From VGDP01 sp040905845 (GTDB lineage: Bacteria; Pseudomonadota; Alphaproteobacteria; SP197), in the NCBI GenBank assembly GCA_040905845.1, contig JBBDQV010000161.1:25467-89466 (forward strand): DNA of 64,000 nucleotides, in the 5' to 3' direction. The position numbers and the translations under genes were made by a program. The notes under the pieces were generated by a model. That model had not been told where the DNA came from, ran no database searches, and was given only the letters and a program-made list of their open reading frames with translations. This document shows positions 16,991 to 26,229 of the stretch, in pieces (positions within the stretch are counted from its first letter, which is position 1; each line of letters opens with the position of its first letter).

Positions 16991-18214
16991 ATGGCCGCCC
17001 CGCTCGCCCACATTCGCGTCCTCGACCTGACCCGGATCCTCGCCGGCCCGTGGGCGACCCAGCTCCTGGCCGACCTCGGCGCCGAGGTCATCAAGGTCGA
17101 ACGCCCCGGCGCCGGCGACGACACGCGCCAGTGGGGTCCGCCGTTCCTCAAGGACCGCGCCGGCAACGAGACATCCGAGGCGGCCTACTATCTGTCCACG
17201 AACCGCGGCAAGAAGTCGGTCACGATCAACGTCGCGGACCCCAAGGGCGCCGCGCTCGTGTGCGACATCGCCGTCAAATCGGACGTGCTGATCGAGAACT
17301 ACAAGGTCGGCGGGCTCAAGAAGTACGGCCTCGATTACGATTCGATGCGGACGGTCAACCCGCGGCTGGTCTACTGCTCGATCACCGGGTTCGGCCAGAC
17401 CGGGCCGTACAAGGAGCGCGCCGGTTACGACTTCATGATCCAGGGCATGGGCGGCATGATGAGCATCACGGGCGAGCGCGATGATGCGCCGGGCGGCGGG
17501 CCGCAGAAGGTCGGGGTGGCCGCCGCCGACCTGGCGACGGGGCTCTACTCGACCATCGGGATCCTCGCCGCGCTCGCCAACCGCGAGCGGACCGGCGCGG
17601 GCCAGCACGTCGACATGGCGCTGCTCGATTGCCTCGTCGCCCTGCTCGCCAACCAGAACCTCAACTACCTGACATCGGGCAAGGCGCCGGGGCGCTACGG
17701 CAACGCCCACGCCAACCTGGTGCCCTACCAGGTGTTCGAGACCGCGGACGACCCGGTCATCATCGCGGTCGGCAACGACGAGCAGTACCGCCGGCTGTGC
17801 GAACTGATGACGGCGCCCGAGCTGGCCACGGATGCGCGCTTCAACACCATGCCGGACCGCATCCGCAACCGCGATACGCTGGTGCCGCAGATCGCCGCCC
17901 GCGTGCGCACCAAACCGCGCGCGTTCTGGCTCGAAGGCCTCGAGCGGCTCGGCATCCCGTGCGGACTGATCAATCGGCTCGACCAGGTGTTCGCCGACCC
18001 CCAGGTCATCGCGCGCGGCCTCAGGATCGACCTCGAGCACCCCCTGGCCGGCACCGTACCCATGGTCCGCTGCCCGATCAGGCTGTCGGAAAGCCCCGCG
18101 GAGCATCACCGCCCGCCGCCGTTGCTCGGCCAGCACACCGAGGAGGTCCTGACCGGCCTGCTCGGCCTCGGCGCCGACGTCGTCGCGAGCCTGCGCGCCG
18201 ACGGCATCGTCTGA
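16991..18214 (+). CDS. CaiB/BaiF family III CoA-transferase
   Basis: The 407-residue enzyme starts MAAPLAHIRVLDLTRILAGPW, the classic family III opening. It continues with LGAEVIKVERP and the catalytic aspartate D147 in AGYDFMIQG, followed by GGMMSITGE, part of the mobile glycine loop. It moves CoA between carboxylic acids, such as formyl-, succinyl- or carnitine-type substrates. GGAG precedes the start. It is a stand-alone gene divergent from the HNH gene, with no dehydrogenase or dehydratase partner beside it, so the acid it serves is unknown. Confidence 0.93.
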   Translation: MAAPLAHIRVLDLTRILAGPWATQLLADLGAEVIKVERPGAGDDTRQWGPPFLKDRAGNETSEAAYYLSTNRGKKSVTINVADPKGAALVCDIAVKSDVLIENYKVGGLKKYGLDYDSMRTVNPRLVYCSITGFGQTGPYKERAGYDFMIQGMGGMMSITGERDDAPGGGPQKVGVAAADLATGLYSTIGILAALANRERTGAGQHVDMALLDCLVALLANQNLNYLTSGKAPGRYGNAHANLVPYQVFETADDPVIIAVGNDEQYRRLCELMTAPELATDARFNTMPDRIRNRDTLVPQIAARVRTKPRAFWLEGLERLGIPCGLINRLDQVFADPQVIARGLRIDLEHPLAGTVPMVRCPIRLSESPAEHHRPPPLLGQHTEEVLTGLLGLGADVVASLRADGIV

Positions 18215-18236
18215 TCGGGGCGCCGGAAACAGGAAA

Positions 18237-18264
18237 GGCGCATCCCGGTCGCCCGGGATGCGCC
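18237..18264 (+). terminator. Strong hairpin after the CoA-transferase gene
   Basis: GGCGCATCCCGG, a 4-base loop and CCGGGATGCGCC form a perfect 12-bp GC-rich stem 23 bp after the stop codon. There is no following T run, so intrinsic termination is plausible but not certain. Confidence 0.5.
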
Positions 18265-18484
18265 AGTCTGCGGGGACGCAGTGGTTCTTCGACCCGCCGC
18301 GTTCGGCCTCTGTCCCATGAGGGTCCTGAGGAGGGGTTCAGAACCTGGGTCTCGAGGCACCGTCGGACGTGGCGGGGGGATGACACGCCCGACAGCCGCC
18401 AACATGGCGGGCGATCGTGGCGGGTCCATGACGCGGTGTGACGCAATTGTGGCGCGGGCATCACATTCGCGCGAGCGGATCGCC

Positions 18485-18622
18485 CAGAGCAATATCCGAT
18501 CAGATTGAAACAAGGGGTTCAATCTGATCGGATGAAATTGCTCTGGATTCAACAAACTAGAGCAGCTTTATCCGGTCGGCGCATCGCCGAAGGCGATTCC
18601 ACTCGACCGGATGCTGCTCTAG
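18485..18622. repeat. Double long palindrome (CAGAGCAAT... and CTAGAGCAGC... hairpins)
   Basis: The first palindrome (18485-18545) pairs CAGAGCAATATCCGATCAGA with its near-complement ending in ATTGCTCTG, around a loop of about 8 bases. The second (18557-18622) pairs CTAGAGCAGC with GCTGCTCTAG and has inner stems ATCCGGTCG/CGACCGGAT and ATCGCC/GGCGAT. Both look like members of a short dispersed alphaproteobacterial palindrome family. They sit just after the stop of the pentapeptide gene and could also act as its terminator. Confidence 0.8.
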
Positions 18623-18630
18623 TCGCGCGC

Positions 18631-19914
18631 TCAGGCGGCCCCGGGCACCCGACAATCGGTCAGGTCGGCGCCTTCGAAGACGGCGTTGTCGACCTTGGCG
18701 TCGGCCAGCTTGGCGCCGGCCAGCTTGGCGCCGGAGAAGTTCGCCGCCATCAGGTTGGCGCCGCGCAGGTTGGCGCCCGTCAAATCGGCCTCGACGAGCG
18801 TCGCCGCCGCCAGGTTCGACGGCCATTCGGTGCCGGTCGGCTCGCCGTCCGGGCCCTTGACCTGGAGCGCGTCCAGCACGACTTCGCGCAAGCTGCCGCG
18901 CGTGATGTTCGCGCGCATCAGGTTGGCCCCGCTCATCTTGGCGTTGGCGAGCCTGATCTCGACCATGATCGCGCGCGATAGGTTGGCCATCTCCAGGTTG
19001 GCGCCTTCCAGGTTGCAGTTCGACAGGTTGGCGCCCTTGAGCTCGGCGCCGGCGAGCACGGCGTTGCGCAGGTCGAAATTGCTGATGTCGCGGCCCGAGA
19101 GGTCGGCGCGCACTCCGTCGCGCCCGTTGGTCGCGACCCAGCGGCGATGTTTGGCCAGGATGGTCAGGAGCTCGTCCTTCTGGCTGGTTCCCTCGGTCTG
19201 CTCCGGCTCCGGGTTGACCTCGAACAGATCTTGATGCTCGATCGACATGCGTGCCCCGGCGACGTCGGACTTGTCGAGCTTCGCGCCGGTCAACTTGGCG
19301 CCGATCAGGTCCGCGTTGCGCAGGTCGGCGCCGGTCAGATCGGCGCCCGACAGGTCGGCGTCGCGCAGGTCGGCGTCCTTGAACGTGGTGTTGACGAGTT
19401 GGGCGTTGGCAAGGATGCAGCCGACCAGCTTGGCTCCGGTCAGGTCGGCGCTGTTCAGGCGCGCCTCGGAGGCATCGGTCCGGTTGCGCGCCGCGTAGAC
19501 CGCCTTCGAATCGAGCTGCTGGCCCATCGAGCTGGGGTGATAGTGCTGCAGCCCGCTGCCTCGGTTGGCGGCGATCAGCCCGCCGGCCCTGAGGTCGGCG
19601 CCAACCAGCTTCGCGTCGGTCAGCTTGGCGCGGCGCAGGAAGGCGCCGCGCAGGTTGGCGTTGGTCAGGTCGGCGCGCGTCAGGTCGGCGGCCTCGAGAC
19701 TCGCGGCGAACAGGTCGGCGTCGCGCAAGTCCGCGCCGGCGAGAATGGCGAGCGCCAGCCGGGCACCGGTGAACTTGCCCTTGCGCAGCTCGGCAAGGGT
19801 CAGATCGACGCCTTCAAGGTCGGCCGAGGACAGATCGAGCCGACGCGCGGCGATTTCGCCCCTGAGCCACGCCTTGTGGGCGTTCAGGGCCGTCTCGATC
19901 TGAAATGGAGTCAT
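18631..19914 (-). CDS. Large pentapeptide-repeat protein
   Basis: The 427-residue protein is built from A(D/N)LxX pentapeptide repeats that fold as a right-handed quadrilateral beta-helix. The N-terminal 25 residues form a short helical cap (FQIETALNAHKAWLRGE). Repeats run from about residue 27 to 120, pause at a non-repeat linker (residues about 120-145, GSGLQHYHPSSMGQQLDSKA), resume to about 220, are split by an acidic helical linker (EPEQTEGTSQKDELLTILAKHRRWV), and continue to the end. No signal peptide or membrane helix is evident. The function of such proteins is varied and unknown here; a DNA-mimic or scaffold role would be guesswork. Confidence 0.9.
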   Translation of the reverse strand: MTPFQIETALNAHKAWLRGEIAARRLDLSSADLEGVDLTLAELRKGKFTGARLALAILAGADLRDADLFAASLEAADLTRADLTNANLRGAFLRRAKLTDAKLVGADLRAGGLIAANRGSGLQHYHPSSMGQQLDSKAVYAARNRTDASEARLNSADLTGAKLVGCILANAQLVNTTFKDADLRDADLSGADLTGADLRNADLIGAKLTGAKLDKSDVAGARMSIEHQDLFEVNPEPEQTEGTSQKDELLTILAKHRRWVATNGRDGVRADLSGRDISNFDLRNAVLAGAELKGANLSNCNLEGANLEMANLSRAIMVEIRLANAKMSGANLMRANITRGSLREVVLDALQVKGPDGEPTGTEWPSNLAAATLVEADLTGANLRGANLMAANFSGAKLAGAKLADAKVDNAVFEGADLTDCRVPGAA

Positions 19915-20061
19915 GCCTCGGCCATTTGTCCAGGTGCCGGGATCGCTTGGGCGCCGACACCTTGGATAGTCTGGCCCGGCTTAAGGTGTCGTTAATCGCG
20001 CCGCTCCTTGACAGGGGGGAAACGTCGTGGCGCTGATGGTGCGTAGGAGGGTGTCACGGCG

Positions 20062-20735
20062 GTGACCGGCGACGATCAAAGAGCCGTTCTCGTGACCGGT
20101 GCCGCGCGCGGGCTCGGCCGGGCCACGGCCGAGGCCTTCCTCGCGGCCGGCGCGCGGGTCNNNNNNNNNNCGCCGCGGTCACGGCCGCCGCCGCGACCTT
20201 CGGCCGCCTCGACGTCCTGGTCAACAACGCCGCCGTGAACGTCGAGAAGCCCCTGGAGGCCTGGGACGAGGCGCTCTGGGACCGCCATGTCGACGTCATC
20301 CTCAAGGGCGCGTTCTTCTGCATCCAAGCCGCCTTGCCCCATCTGCGGTCCTCGCGCGGCGTGGTGGTCAACGTCGCTTCCGAGCTGGGCCTGCAAGGGG
20401 TGCGCGACAACGTAGGCTACTGCGCGGCCAAGGGCGGATTGGTCAACCTGACCCGGGCCCTCGCGGTCGAGCTCGCGCCCGACATACGGGTCAACTGCCT
20501 GTGCCCGGGCGCGATGGACACCGAGCTGATGCGCGCCTGCGCCGAGGCGAGCGGCGACCCCGACGCCTACTACCGCCACTACGATGCCTGGGCGCCGCTT
20601 GGCCGCATCGCGCCGCCCACCGAGATCGCGGCCACCATCGTTTATTTGGCATCGCCCGAGGCGGGGTTCGTCACCGGCGCGGTGTTCGCGGCCGACGGCG
20701 GCTCGACCGCGGGCCGCCACGGGGGCGCCCTGTGA
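20062..20735 (+). CDS. Short-chain dehydrogenase/reductase, interrupted by an assembly gap
   Basis: The N-terminal part starts at GTG 20062 and reads VLVTGAARGLGRATAEAFLAAGARV, the Rossmann dinucleotide loop. Then come 10 N. After the gap the frame is shifted and reads FGRLDVLVNNAAVN, the catalytic segment YCAAKGG (YxxxK) and the C-terminal FAADGGSTAGR. About 30 residues normally found between these parts are missing, so the N run is a placeholder for a longer unknown stretch, not a true frameshift. The enzyme would oxidise or reduce an alcohol or ketone with NAD(P). It overlaps the next SDR by 4 bp (GTGA). Confidence 0.8.
20161..20170. other. Run of 10 N (assembly gap)
   Basis: Ten unresolved bases lie inside the first SDR gene. 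The two flanking coding parts are in different frames, so the true gap length is not 10. Confidence 0.99.
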
Positions 20736-21484
20736 GCCTCGCGGGCAAGCGGGTGCTGGTCACCGGCGCGACGCGCGGCATCGGGCTTGCGACGGCGCGC
20801 GCATTCCATGACGCGGGCGCGCGGGTCGCGGTCAACGGCACGACGCCGGCGCGGGTCGCGGCGGCGATCGCCGCGCTCGGCGGCGCGGGGTTGGTCCCCG
20901 CGCCAGGTGACATCGGCACGGTCGCGGGCTGCGCGGCCGTGGTCGCGGCGGCGCTGGCCGGCCTCGGCGGGCTCGACGTGCTGGTCAACAACGCCGGCGT
21001 CTACGCCGACGGCCCGCTCGAGAGCGTGACCGAGGCGGACTTCGACCGGGTCATCGACGTCAACGTCAAGGGCACGTTCTTCGTCAGCCGCGCGGCGGTC
21101 CCGGCGCTTAAGGAAAGCCGGGGCGTCATCGTCAACGTCGGGTCGGAATCGGGGCTCATGGGCTACGGTCGCGAATCCGTCTACTGCGCCTCCAAGGGCG
21201 CCGAGCTGAACCTGACCCGCGCGCTCGCGATCGAGCTCGCGCCCGACGTGCGCGTCAACTCGGTCGGCCCCGGCCCGGTCGCCACCGACATGCTCCAGGG
21301 CCAGATCGACCGGGCGGCGGACCCGACCGCCCACCAGGCCTCGCTCAACGCGTGGGCGCCCATGCGCCGGATCGCCAGGCCCGACGAAATCGCCGCCGCC
21401 ATCCTATTCCTGGCCTCGGAGCGCGCCGCCTTCATCACCGGCGCGAACCTGCAGATCGACGGCGGCTCCACCGCCGGGCGCTGA
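20732..21484 (+). CDS. Short-chain dehydrogenase/reductase (SDR)
   Basis: The 250-residue classical SDR has the cofactor loop VTGATRGIG, the NNAG motif (VLVNNAGVY), the catalytic S-Y-K set (VGSESG, then YCASKGA) and the C-terminal INGG-like LQIDGGSTAGR. It is a paralogue of the SDR just upstream: both share LTRALA(V/I)ELAPD(I/V)RVN, AWAP followed by R-I-A, and the ending DGGSTAGR. They are coupled by a GTGA overlap. They lie upstream of the peptide-type ABC transporter and may act on its substrate. Confidence 0.93.
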   Translation: MSLAGKRVLVTGATRGIGLATARAFHDAGARVAVNGTTPARVAAAIAALGGAGLVPAPGDIGTVAGCAAVVAAALAGLGGLDVLVNNAGVYADGPLESVTEADFDRVIDVNVKGTFFVSRAAVPALKESRGVIVNVGSESGLMGYGRESVYCASKGAELNLTRALAIELAPDVRVNSVGPGPVATDMLQGQIDRAADPTAHQASLNAWAPMRRIARPDEIAAAILFLASERAAFITGANLQIDGGSTAGR

Positions 21485-21588
21485 CGCGCCGCTCGTTGTC
21501 AGGCGGCCCGCGTCGGCCTAGGCTCCGACAGGCGGGACTCTTCGCGCGGGCTATCTCGGCCGGCCGTCCCGCCCACAGGGAGGAGACA

Positions 21589-23196
21589 ATGACAGCCTGG
21601 TCGCCACGTCGGGCGCGCGGGTTGGCGGGTATCGCGCTCGGCCTCGCCATCGGCCTCGCGGCCTCGTCCGCCGAGGCCGAGATGGTTCTCAACCGAGGCA
21701 ACGGCGCCGAGCCCGAGACGCTCGACATCCACAAGATGATCGGCGTGCCGGAGGCGCACATCGCCAAGGACCTGTTCGAGGGCCTGGTGGCCACGTCCGC
21801 CGACGGCTCGCTCATCCCCGGCGTCGCCGAAAGCTGGACCATCGCCGACGACGGTCTTTCCTACACCTTCAAGCTCCGCGCCGACGCCAAATGGTCGAAC
21901 GGCGAGGCGCTGACCGCCGAGGACGTGGTCTACGGCATCCGCCGGTGCCTGGACCCGGCGACGGCATCCGAGTACGCCTATTTGCTCTACCCGATCAAGA
22001 ACGCCGAGGAGTTCAACGGCGGCACGGTCACCGATGCGGCCGAGGTCGGCGTCGAGGCGGTCGACCCCCAGACGGTCCGCTTCACGCTGCGCGGCCCGAC
22101 GCCGTACTTCCTGTCCATCCTCACCTGGGGCCAGGCCTCGCCCGCGCCCAAGGCGGTGGTCGACGCCCACGGCGACCAGTGGACCAAGCCCGGCAACTTG
22201 GTCGGCAACGGCGCGTACATGCTGGCCGAGTGGGTGCCGCAGGACCACGTCACCCTGGTCAAGAACCCTTACTTCCACGACGCCGCCAACGTGATGGTGG
22301 ACAAGGTCGTGTTCTATCCGACCGAGGACATCCCGGCCGAGCTGCAGCGCTATCGCGCCGGCGAGCTCGACACGACGTACGAGGTGCCGAGCGACCAGAT
22401 CGGCTGGATCAAGGAGAACCTGCCGGACGAGTTCCGCAATTCGGCGTACCTCGGGGTCTATTACTACGCGTTCAACCTGACCCAGCCGCCGTTCAAGGAC
22501 AACCCCGCGCTGCGCCAGGCGCTGGCGCTGGCGGTGGACCGAGCGACGCTGACCGACAAGATCACCCAGGCGGGCGAGTTCCCGGCCTATTCGTGGATTC
22601 CGCCCGGCGTGCTGGACTACACGAGCCAGCCGCTCGACTGGGCCCAGACGTCCCAGGACGAGCGCAACGCGATGGCCCAGAAGCTTTATACCGAGGCCGG
22701 CTACTCCGCCGACAACCCGCTCGAGGTCGAGATCCTTTACAACACGAGCGATAACCACAAGAAGGTCGCCATCGCCATCGCCGGCATGTGGCAGCAGGTG
22801 CTAGGGGTCAAGGCGACGCTCAAGAACGAGGAATGGAAGGCGTTCCTGGCCACCCGCAGCGAAAAGCAATTTCAGATCACGCGCGCGGGCTGGATCGGCG
22901 ACTACAACGACGCCAACACCTTTCTCGATCTGTTCCTGTCGGACGTCGGGCCGATCAACGACCCTGGCTACGCGTCCGCCAAATACGACGAGCTCGTGAA
23001 GGGGGCGTCGGTCGAGAAGGACCCGGCCAAGCGGCGGGCGATGCTCGAGGAGGCCGAGCGCGTCTTCCTCGCCGACTTGCCGGCCATCCCGATCTACCAC
23101 TACACGACCAAGCACATGGTCAAGCCCTACGTGACGGGCTGGGTGGACAACATCCTCGACTACCACCCGACGCGCTGGGTCAGCGTGTCGCGCTGA
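21589..23196 (+). CDS. Peptide/nickel-type ABC transporter substrate-binding protein (SBP_bac_5)
   Basis: The 535-residue protein starts with a Sec signal peptide (RRARGLAGIALGLAIGLAASSAEA) and is periplasmic. The mature part begins EMVLNRGNGAEPETLDIHKM and has the family 5 pattern FEGLVATSADGSLIPGVAESWTIADDGLSYTFKLR, resembling OppA/DppA. AGGAG precedes ATG 21589. It heads an operon with a second, unrelated binding protein, two permeases and two ATPases. It would deliver oligopeptides or peptide-like molecules to the OppBC-type permeases. Confidence 0.94.
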   Translation: MTAWSPRRARGLAGIALGLAIGLAASSAEAEMVLNRGNGAEPETLDIHKMIGVPEAHIAKDLFEGLVATSADGSLIPGVAESWTIADDGLSYTFKLRADAKWSNGEALTAEDVVYGIRRCLDPATASEYAYLLYPIKNAEEFNGGTVTDAAEVGVEAVDPQTVRFTLRGPTPYFLSILTWGQASPAPKAVVDAHGDQWTKPGNLVGNGAYMLAEWVPQDHVTLVKNPYFHDAANVMVDKVVFYPTEDIPAELQRYRAGELDTTYEVPSDQIGWIKENLPDEFRNSAYLGVYYYAFNLTQPPFKDNPALRQALALAVDRATLTDKITQAGEFPAYSWIPPGVLDYTSQPLDWAQTSQDERNAMAQKLYTEAGYSADNPLEVEILYNTSDNHKKVAIAIAGMWQQVLGVKATLKNEEWKAFLATRSEKQFQITRAGWIGDYNDANTFLDLFLSDVGPINDPGYASAKYDELVKGASVEKDPAKRRAMLEEAERVFLADLPAIPIYHYTTKHMVKPYVTGWVDNILDYHPTRWVSVSR

Positions 23197-23260
23197 GTAC
23201 GACGTAGCGCGGCGGGGCTTCGGTCCCGCCGCGTAATCCCAACCGATCAGGAGGTGAACC

Positions 23261-24370
23261 ATGTTCGATCCGACCTCACGAACCGCGATTCCGATGTCGG
23301 CAACCCGACGCTCGCTCGCGCGCGCCATGGCCGCGGCCGGCGTCGCGCTGGTCACGCTGCCCGTGCTGCGCCGCCCCGCCAAGGCCGCCGAGGACCTGGT
23401 CGTCTTCGACTGGACCGGCTACGAGGGTCCCGAGCTGCACCAGGAGTACATTCGGAAGTACGGCGCCTCGCCGGTGATCACGATGTACGCGGACGTCCAC
23501 GAGGCGTTCCAGAAGATCCAGGCCGGCTATCGCACCGACACCGTCCATCCCAACATCTGGGACGTGCGCCAGTTCTTCGACGCAGGGCTCCTGCAGCCGT
23601 GGGACACCTCTCGGCTCGCCCATTGGCCCGATGTGTTTCCGGAGCTCGCGCACATGGAAGGGTCGATGTTCGACGGCCAGCAATACCTGATCCCGACCGA
23701 CTGGGGCATCAACTCGATCGCCTACCGCACCGACATCGTGGAGATCCAGGAGGAATCTTGGAACCTCCTGTGGGACGAGCGCTACGCGGGCCGCCTGTCG
23801 AACAACGCGGAGATGGACCTGGCGGTGCTCGGCGCCTCGCTCACGCTCGGCATCGAGGACCCGTTCCACGCCAGCGACGAGGATTTCGCCCGCATTCGGG
23901 CGCGGCTCGTGGAGCAACGTCCGCTGCTCCGATTCTACTGGTCGGACCCGACCGAGCTCGAGAACGCGATCGCCTCAGGCGAGGTCGTCGCCGCGGTCGC
24001 TTGGCCGGCCGTCTACTCGAACCTCAAGAAGAATGGGGTGCCAGTCGCCTACATGACGCCCAAGGAGGGCGTCTATAGTTGGATCACCGGCTTCGTGCGC
24101 CTGAAGGAGGCGCCGGGCAAGGAGCAGAACGCCTATGACTACGTCGATGCGTGGCTCGCCCCCGAGACCGGCAAGTTCCTGATCGAGGCGTACGGCTACG
24201 GCCACACCAACCGCAAGTCGTTCGACCTGGTCGATGCGGCCGTGCTGGAGGAGAAGGGGCTCGGCTCGCCCGAGGCGGTGCTCGGTCGGGCCCACGCGAC
24301 GCGCGAGTTCGAGCCCGGCCTGCGCGATCGGCTCATCGAGATGTTCGAGGAGGTCAAGTCCGGAGGCTGA
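23261..24370 (+). CDS. PotD/F-like extracellular solute-binding protein (SBP_bac_8 type)
   Basis: The 369-residue protein begins with a likely Tat-type signal (TRRSLARAMAAAGVALVTLPVL) ending near AKAAEDL. The mature protein has features of the spermidine/putrescine binding family: VVFDWTGYEGPE, IPTDWGINSIAYRTD, SWNLLWDERYAGRL and AVAWPAVYSNLKKNG. A perfect AGGAGGTGAACC precedes ATG 23261. It is unusual to find this family inside an Opp-type operon, because its own permeases are of the PotBC class. It could supply a polyamine-like ligand to the OppBC permeases or act as a sensor. Confidence 0.88.
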   Translation: MFDPTSRTAIPMSATRRSLARAMAAAGVALVTLPVLRRPAKAAEDLVVFDWTGYEGPELHQEYIRKYGASPVITMYADVHEAFQKIQAGYRTDTVHPNIWDVRQFFDAGLLQPWDTSRLAHWPDVFPELAHMEGSMFDGQQYLIPTDWGINSIAYRTDIVEIQEESWNLLWDERYAGRLSNNAEMDLAVLGASLTLGIEDPFHASDEDFARIRARLVEQRPLLRFYWSDPTELENAIASGEVVAAVAWPAVYSNLKKNGVPVAYMTPKEGVYSWITGFVRLKEAPGKEQNAYDYVDAWLAPETGKFLIEAYGYGHTNRKSFDLVDAAVLEEKGLGSPEAVLGRAHATREFEPGLRDRLIEMFEEVKSGG

Positions 24371-24406
24371 GGCGTCCGAACAGGCGTTCCGTGTCGGCCC
24401 GAGCCG

Positions 24407-25330
24407 ATGCTCGGTTACACGATCAGGCGCATGGCCGGCGCGGTGCCGACGCTGTTCCTGGTCATCGTCGTCTCGTTCTTCATGATGCGGCTCGCGCCGG
24501 GTGGGCCGTTCGACAAGGAACGGGTTGCGCCGCCCGAGATCCGGGCGAACCTCGAGCGCGTCTACCACTTGGACGAGCCGCTGTGGCGGCAGTTCCTGCG
24601 CTATCTCGGCGACGTGGCGCAGGGCGATTTCGGGCCCTCGTTCAAGTACAAGGACTTCTCGGTCACCCAGCTGATCTGGCAAGGGTTCCCGGTCTCGCTC
24701 CAGCTCGGCGGCGCGGCGATCGTGCTCGCCGCCGTGCTCGGCATCGTGCTCGGCGCGCTCGCCGCGCTCAACCAGAACAGGCCGCTCGACGTCGCCGTCA
24801 TGGCCGGCGCGATGACCGGGATCGCGATCCCCAACTTCGTGCTCGCGCCGCTCCTGACGCTCGTGCTCGGCGTCTACCTGAGCTGGCTCCCGGTCGGCGG
24901 CTGGGGCGACGGCGGGCTCAGGCAGGCGTTCCTGCCGGTCGTCGCGCTGGCGCTGCCCCAGGTCGCCTATGTCGCCAGGCTCGCGCGCGGCAGCATGATC
25001 GAGGTGCTGGGCAGCAACTACATCCGCACCGCGCGCGCCAAGGGCCTGCCCGAGCACCTGACCGTGGCGCGCCACGCGCTCAAGGGCGCGCTGCTGCCGG
25101 TCGTCTCCTACCTCGGCCCGGCGACCGCGGCGATCATCACCGGTTCGGTCGTCATCGAGCAGATCTTCGGCATCCCGGGCATCGGCCGCTACTTCGTCCA
25201 GGGCGCGCTCAACCGCGACTATACGCTGGTCATGGGCACGGTCATCTTCTACGGCGCGCTCATCATCCTGGCCAACCTGATCGTCGATCTGGTCTACGGC
25301 CTGCTCGACCCCAAGGTCAGGTACGACTGA
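24407..25330 (+). CDS. OppB/DppB-type ABC transporter permease
   Basis: The 307-residue inner-membrane protein has the OppB pattern: MLGYTIRRMAGAVPTLFLVIVVSFFMMRLAPGGPF at the start, six hydrophobic segments, and the EAA-loop region YIRTARAKGLPEHLTVARHAL that contacts the ATPases. It forms the channel with the next gene. The 2-bp spacing to that gene shows a tight operon. Confidence 0.95.
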   Translation: MLGYTIRRMAGAVPTLFLVIVVSFFMMRLAPGGPFDKERVAPPEIRANLERVYHLDEPLWRQFLRYLGDVAQGDFGPSFKYKDFSVTQLIWQGFPVSLQLGGAAIVLAAVLGIVLGALAALNQNRPLDVAVMAGAMTGIAIPNFVLAPLLTLVLGVYLSWLPVGGWGDGGLRQAFLPVVALALPQVAYVARLARGSMIEVLGSNYIRTARAKGLPEHLTVARHALKGALLPVVSYLGPATAAIITGSVVIEQIFGIPGIGRYFVQGALNRDYTLVMGTVIFYGALIILANLIVDLVYGLLDPKVRYD

Positions 25331-25332
25331 GC

Positions 25333-26229
25333 ATGGCCGAGGCGCGCCTCGAGACCGGCGATCTGCTGGCGACCAGGCCGGCGGGACGCGGCCTGTGGGC
25401 CGACGCGTGGGCGCGGCTTCGGCGCAACCGGGCCGCGGTCGGCTCGGCGATCCTGCTCGGCGCCATCGCGCTCGCGTCCATCGTCGGGCCCGAGGTGGCG
25501 CCGCACGGCTACGACGCGATCTCGTGGGACCAGGTCGGCGTCGCGCCCGACCTGGCCGGCGGCTACTACTTCGGCACCGACGACAACGGGCGCGACATGT
25601 TCGCGCGCACGCTGTTCGCCGGGCGCGTCAGCCTGACGATCGGCCTCGCCGCCACCCTGGTCAGCCTCGCCATCGGCGTCGCGTGGGGCGCGGCGGCGGG
25701 GTACCTCGGCGGGCGCGTCGATGCGGCCATGATGCGGTTCGTCGACATCCTCTACGCCATGCCGTTCCTGTTCTTCGTCATCCTGCTGATGGTCTACTTC
25801 GGGCGCGACCCGCTGCTCATGTTCGTCGCCTTGGGCGCGGTGAGCTGGCTCGACATGGCGCGCATCGTGCGCGGCCAGACGCTGAGCCTGAAGCGGCGCG
25901 AGTTCATCGAGGCGGCCGTCGCCGCGGGCACGCGCCGCCGGGCGATCATCACGCGCCACATCGTGCCCAACTGTCTCGGCCCGGTGATCGTCTACGCCAC
26001 CCTGACCGTGCCGCAGATCATACTGCTCGAATCCTTCCTGAGCTTCCTCGGCCTCGGTGTCCAGGAGCCGATGACGAGTTGGGGCGTGCTGATCTCCGAG
26101 GGCGCCCGGCAGGTCGAGACCGCATGGTGGCAGCTCATCTTCCCGTCCCTGTTCCTGGCAACGACGCTGTTCTGCCTCAACTTCATCGGCGACGGGCTCA
26201 GGGACGCGCTCGACCCCAAGGACCGATGA
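25333..26229 (+). CDS. OppC/DppC-type ABC transporter permease
   Basis: The 298-residue protein has an N-terminal cytoplasmic stretch followed by the OppC_N-type first helix (RLRRNRAAVGSAILLGAIAL). It continues with the conserved GTDDNGRDMFARTLFAGRVSL segment, five further hydrophobic helices and the EAA loop EFIEAAVAAGTRRRAIITRHI. It pairs with the OppB-type permease. Its stop overlaps the ATPase start by 4 bp (ATGA). Confidence 0.95.
   Translation: MAEARLETGDLLATRPAGRGLWADAWARLRRNRAAVGSAILLGAIALASIVGPEVAPHGYDAISWDQVGVAPDLAGGYYFGTDDNGRDMFARTLFAGRVSLTIGLAATLVSLAIGVAWGAAAGYLGGRVDAAMMRFVDILYAMPFLFFVILLMVYFGRDPLLMFVALGAVSWLDMARIVRGQTLSLKRREFIEAAVAAGTRRRAIITRHIVPNCLGPVIVYATLTVPQIILLESFLSFLGLGVQEPMTSWGVLISEGARQVETAWWQLIFPSLFLATTLFCLNFIGDGLRDALDPKDR

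Larger units (their letters stand above)
18215..18630. other. 416-bp intergenic region with a terminator-like hairpin and two long palindromes
   Basis: The region holds no credible gene. A 12-bp perfect stem lies at its start (18237-18264) and two long palindromes at its end (18485-18622), each listed separately. The middle part, about 18265-18484, shows nothing I can name. Confidence 0.7.

Noticed and set aside
18640..19900. Regularly spaced AGGTTGGCGCC-like repeats that might suggest a CRISPR or tandem repeat
   Set aside because: Spacing is in multiples of 15 bp and in frame, and the repeats encode pentapeptide units of a protein.
24151..26229. Single 692-codon frame ending with the OppC-type permease
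   Set aside because: The first 394 codons lie across the PotD-like and OppB-type genes in another frame and lack permease features. The real start is ATG 25333.
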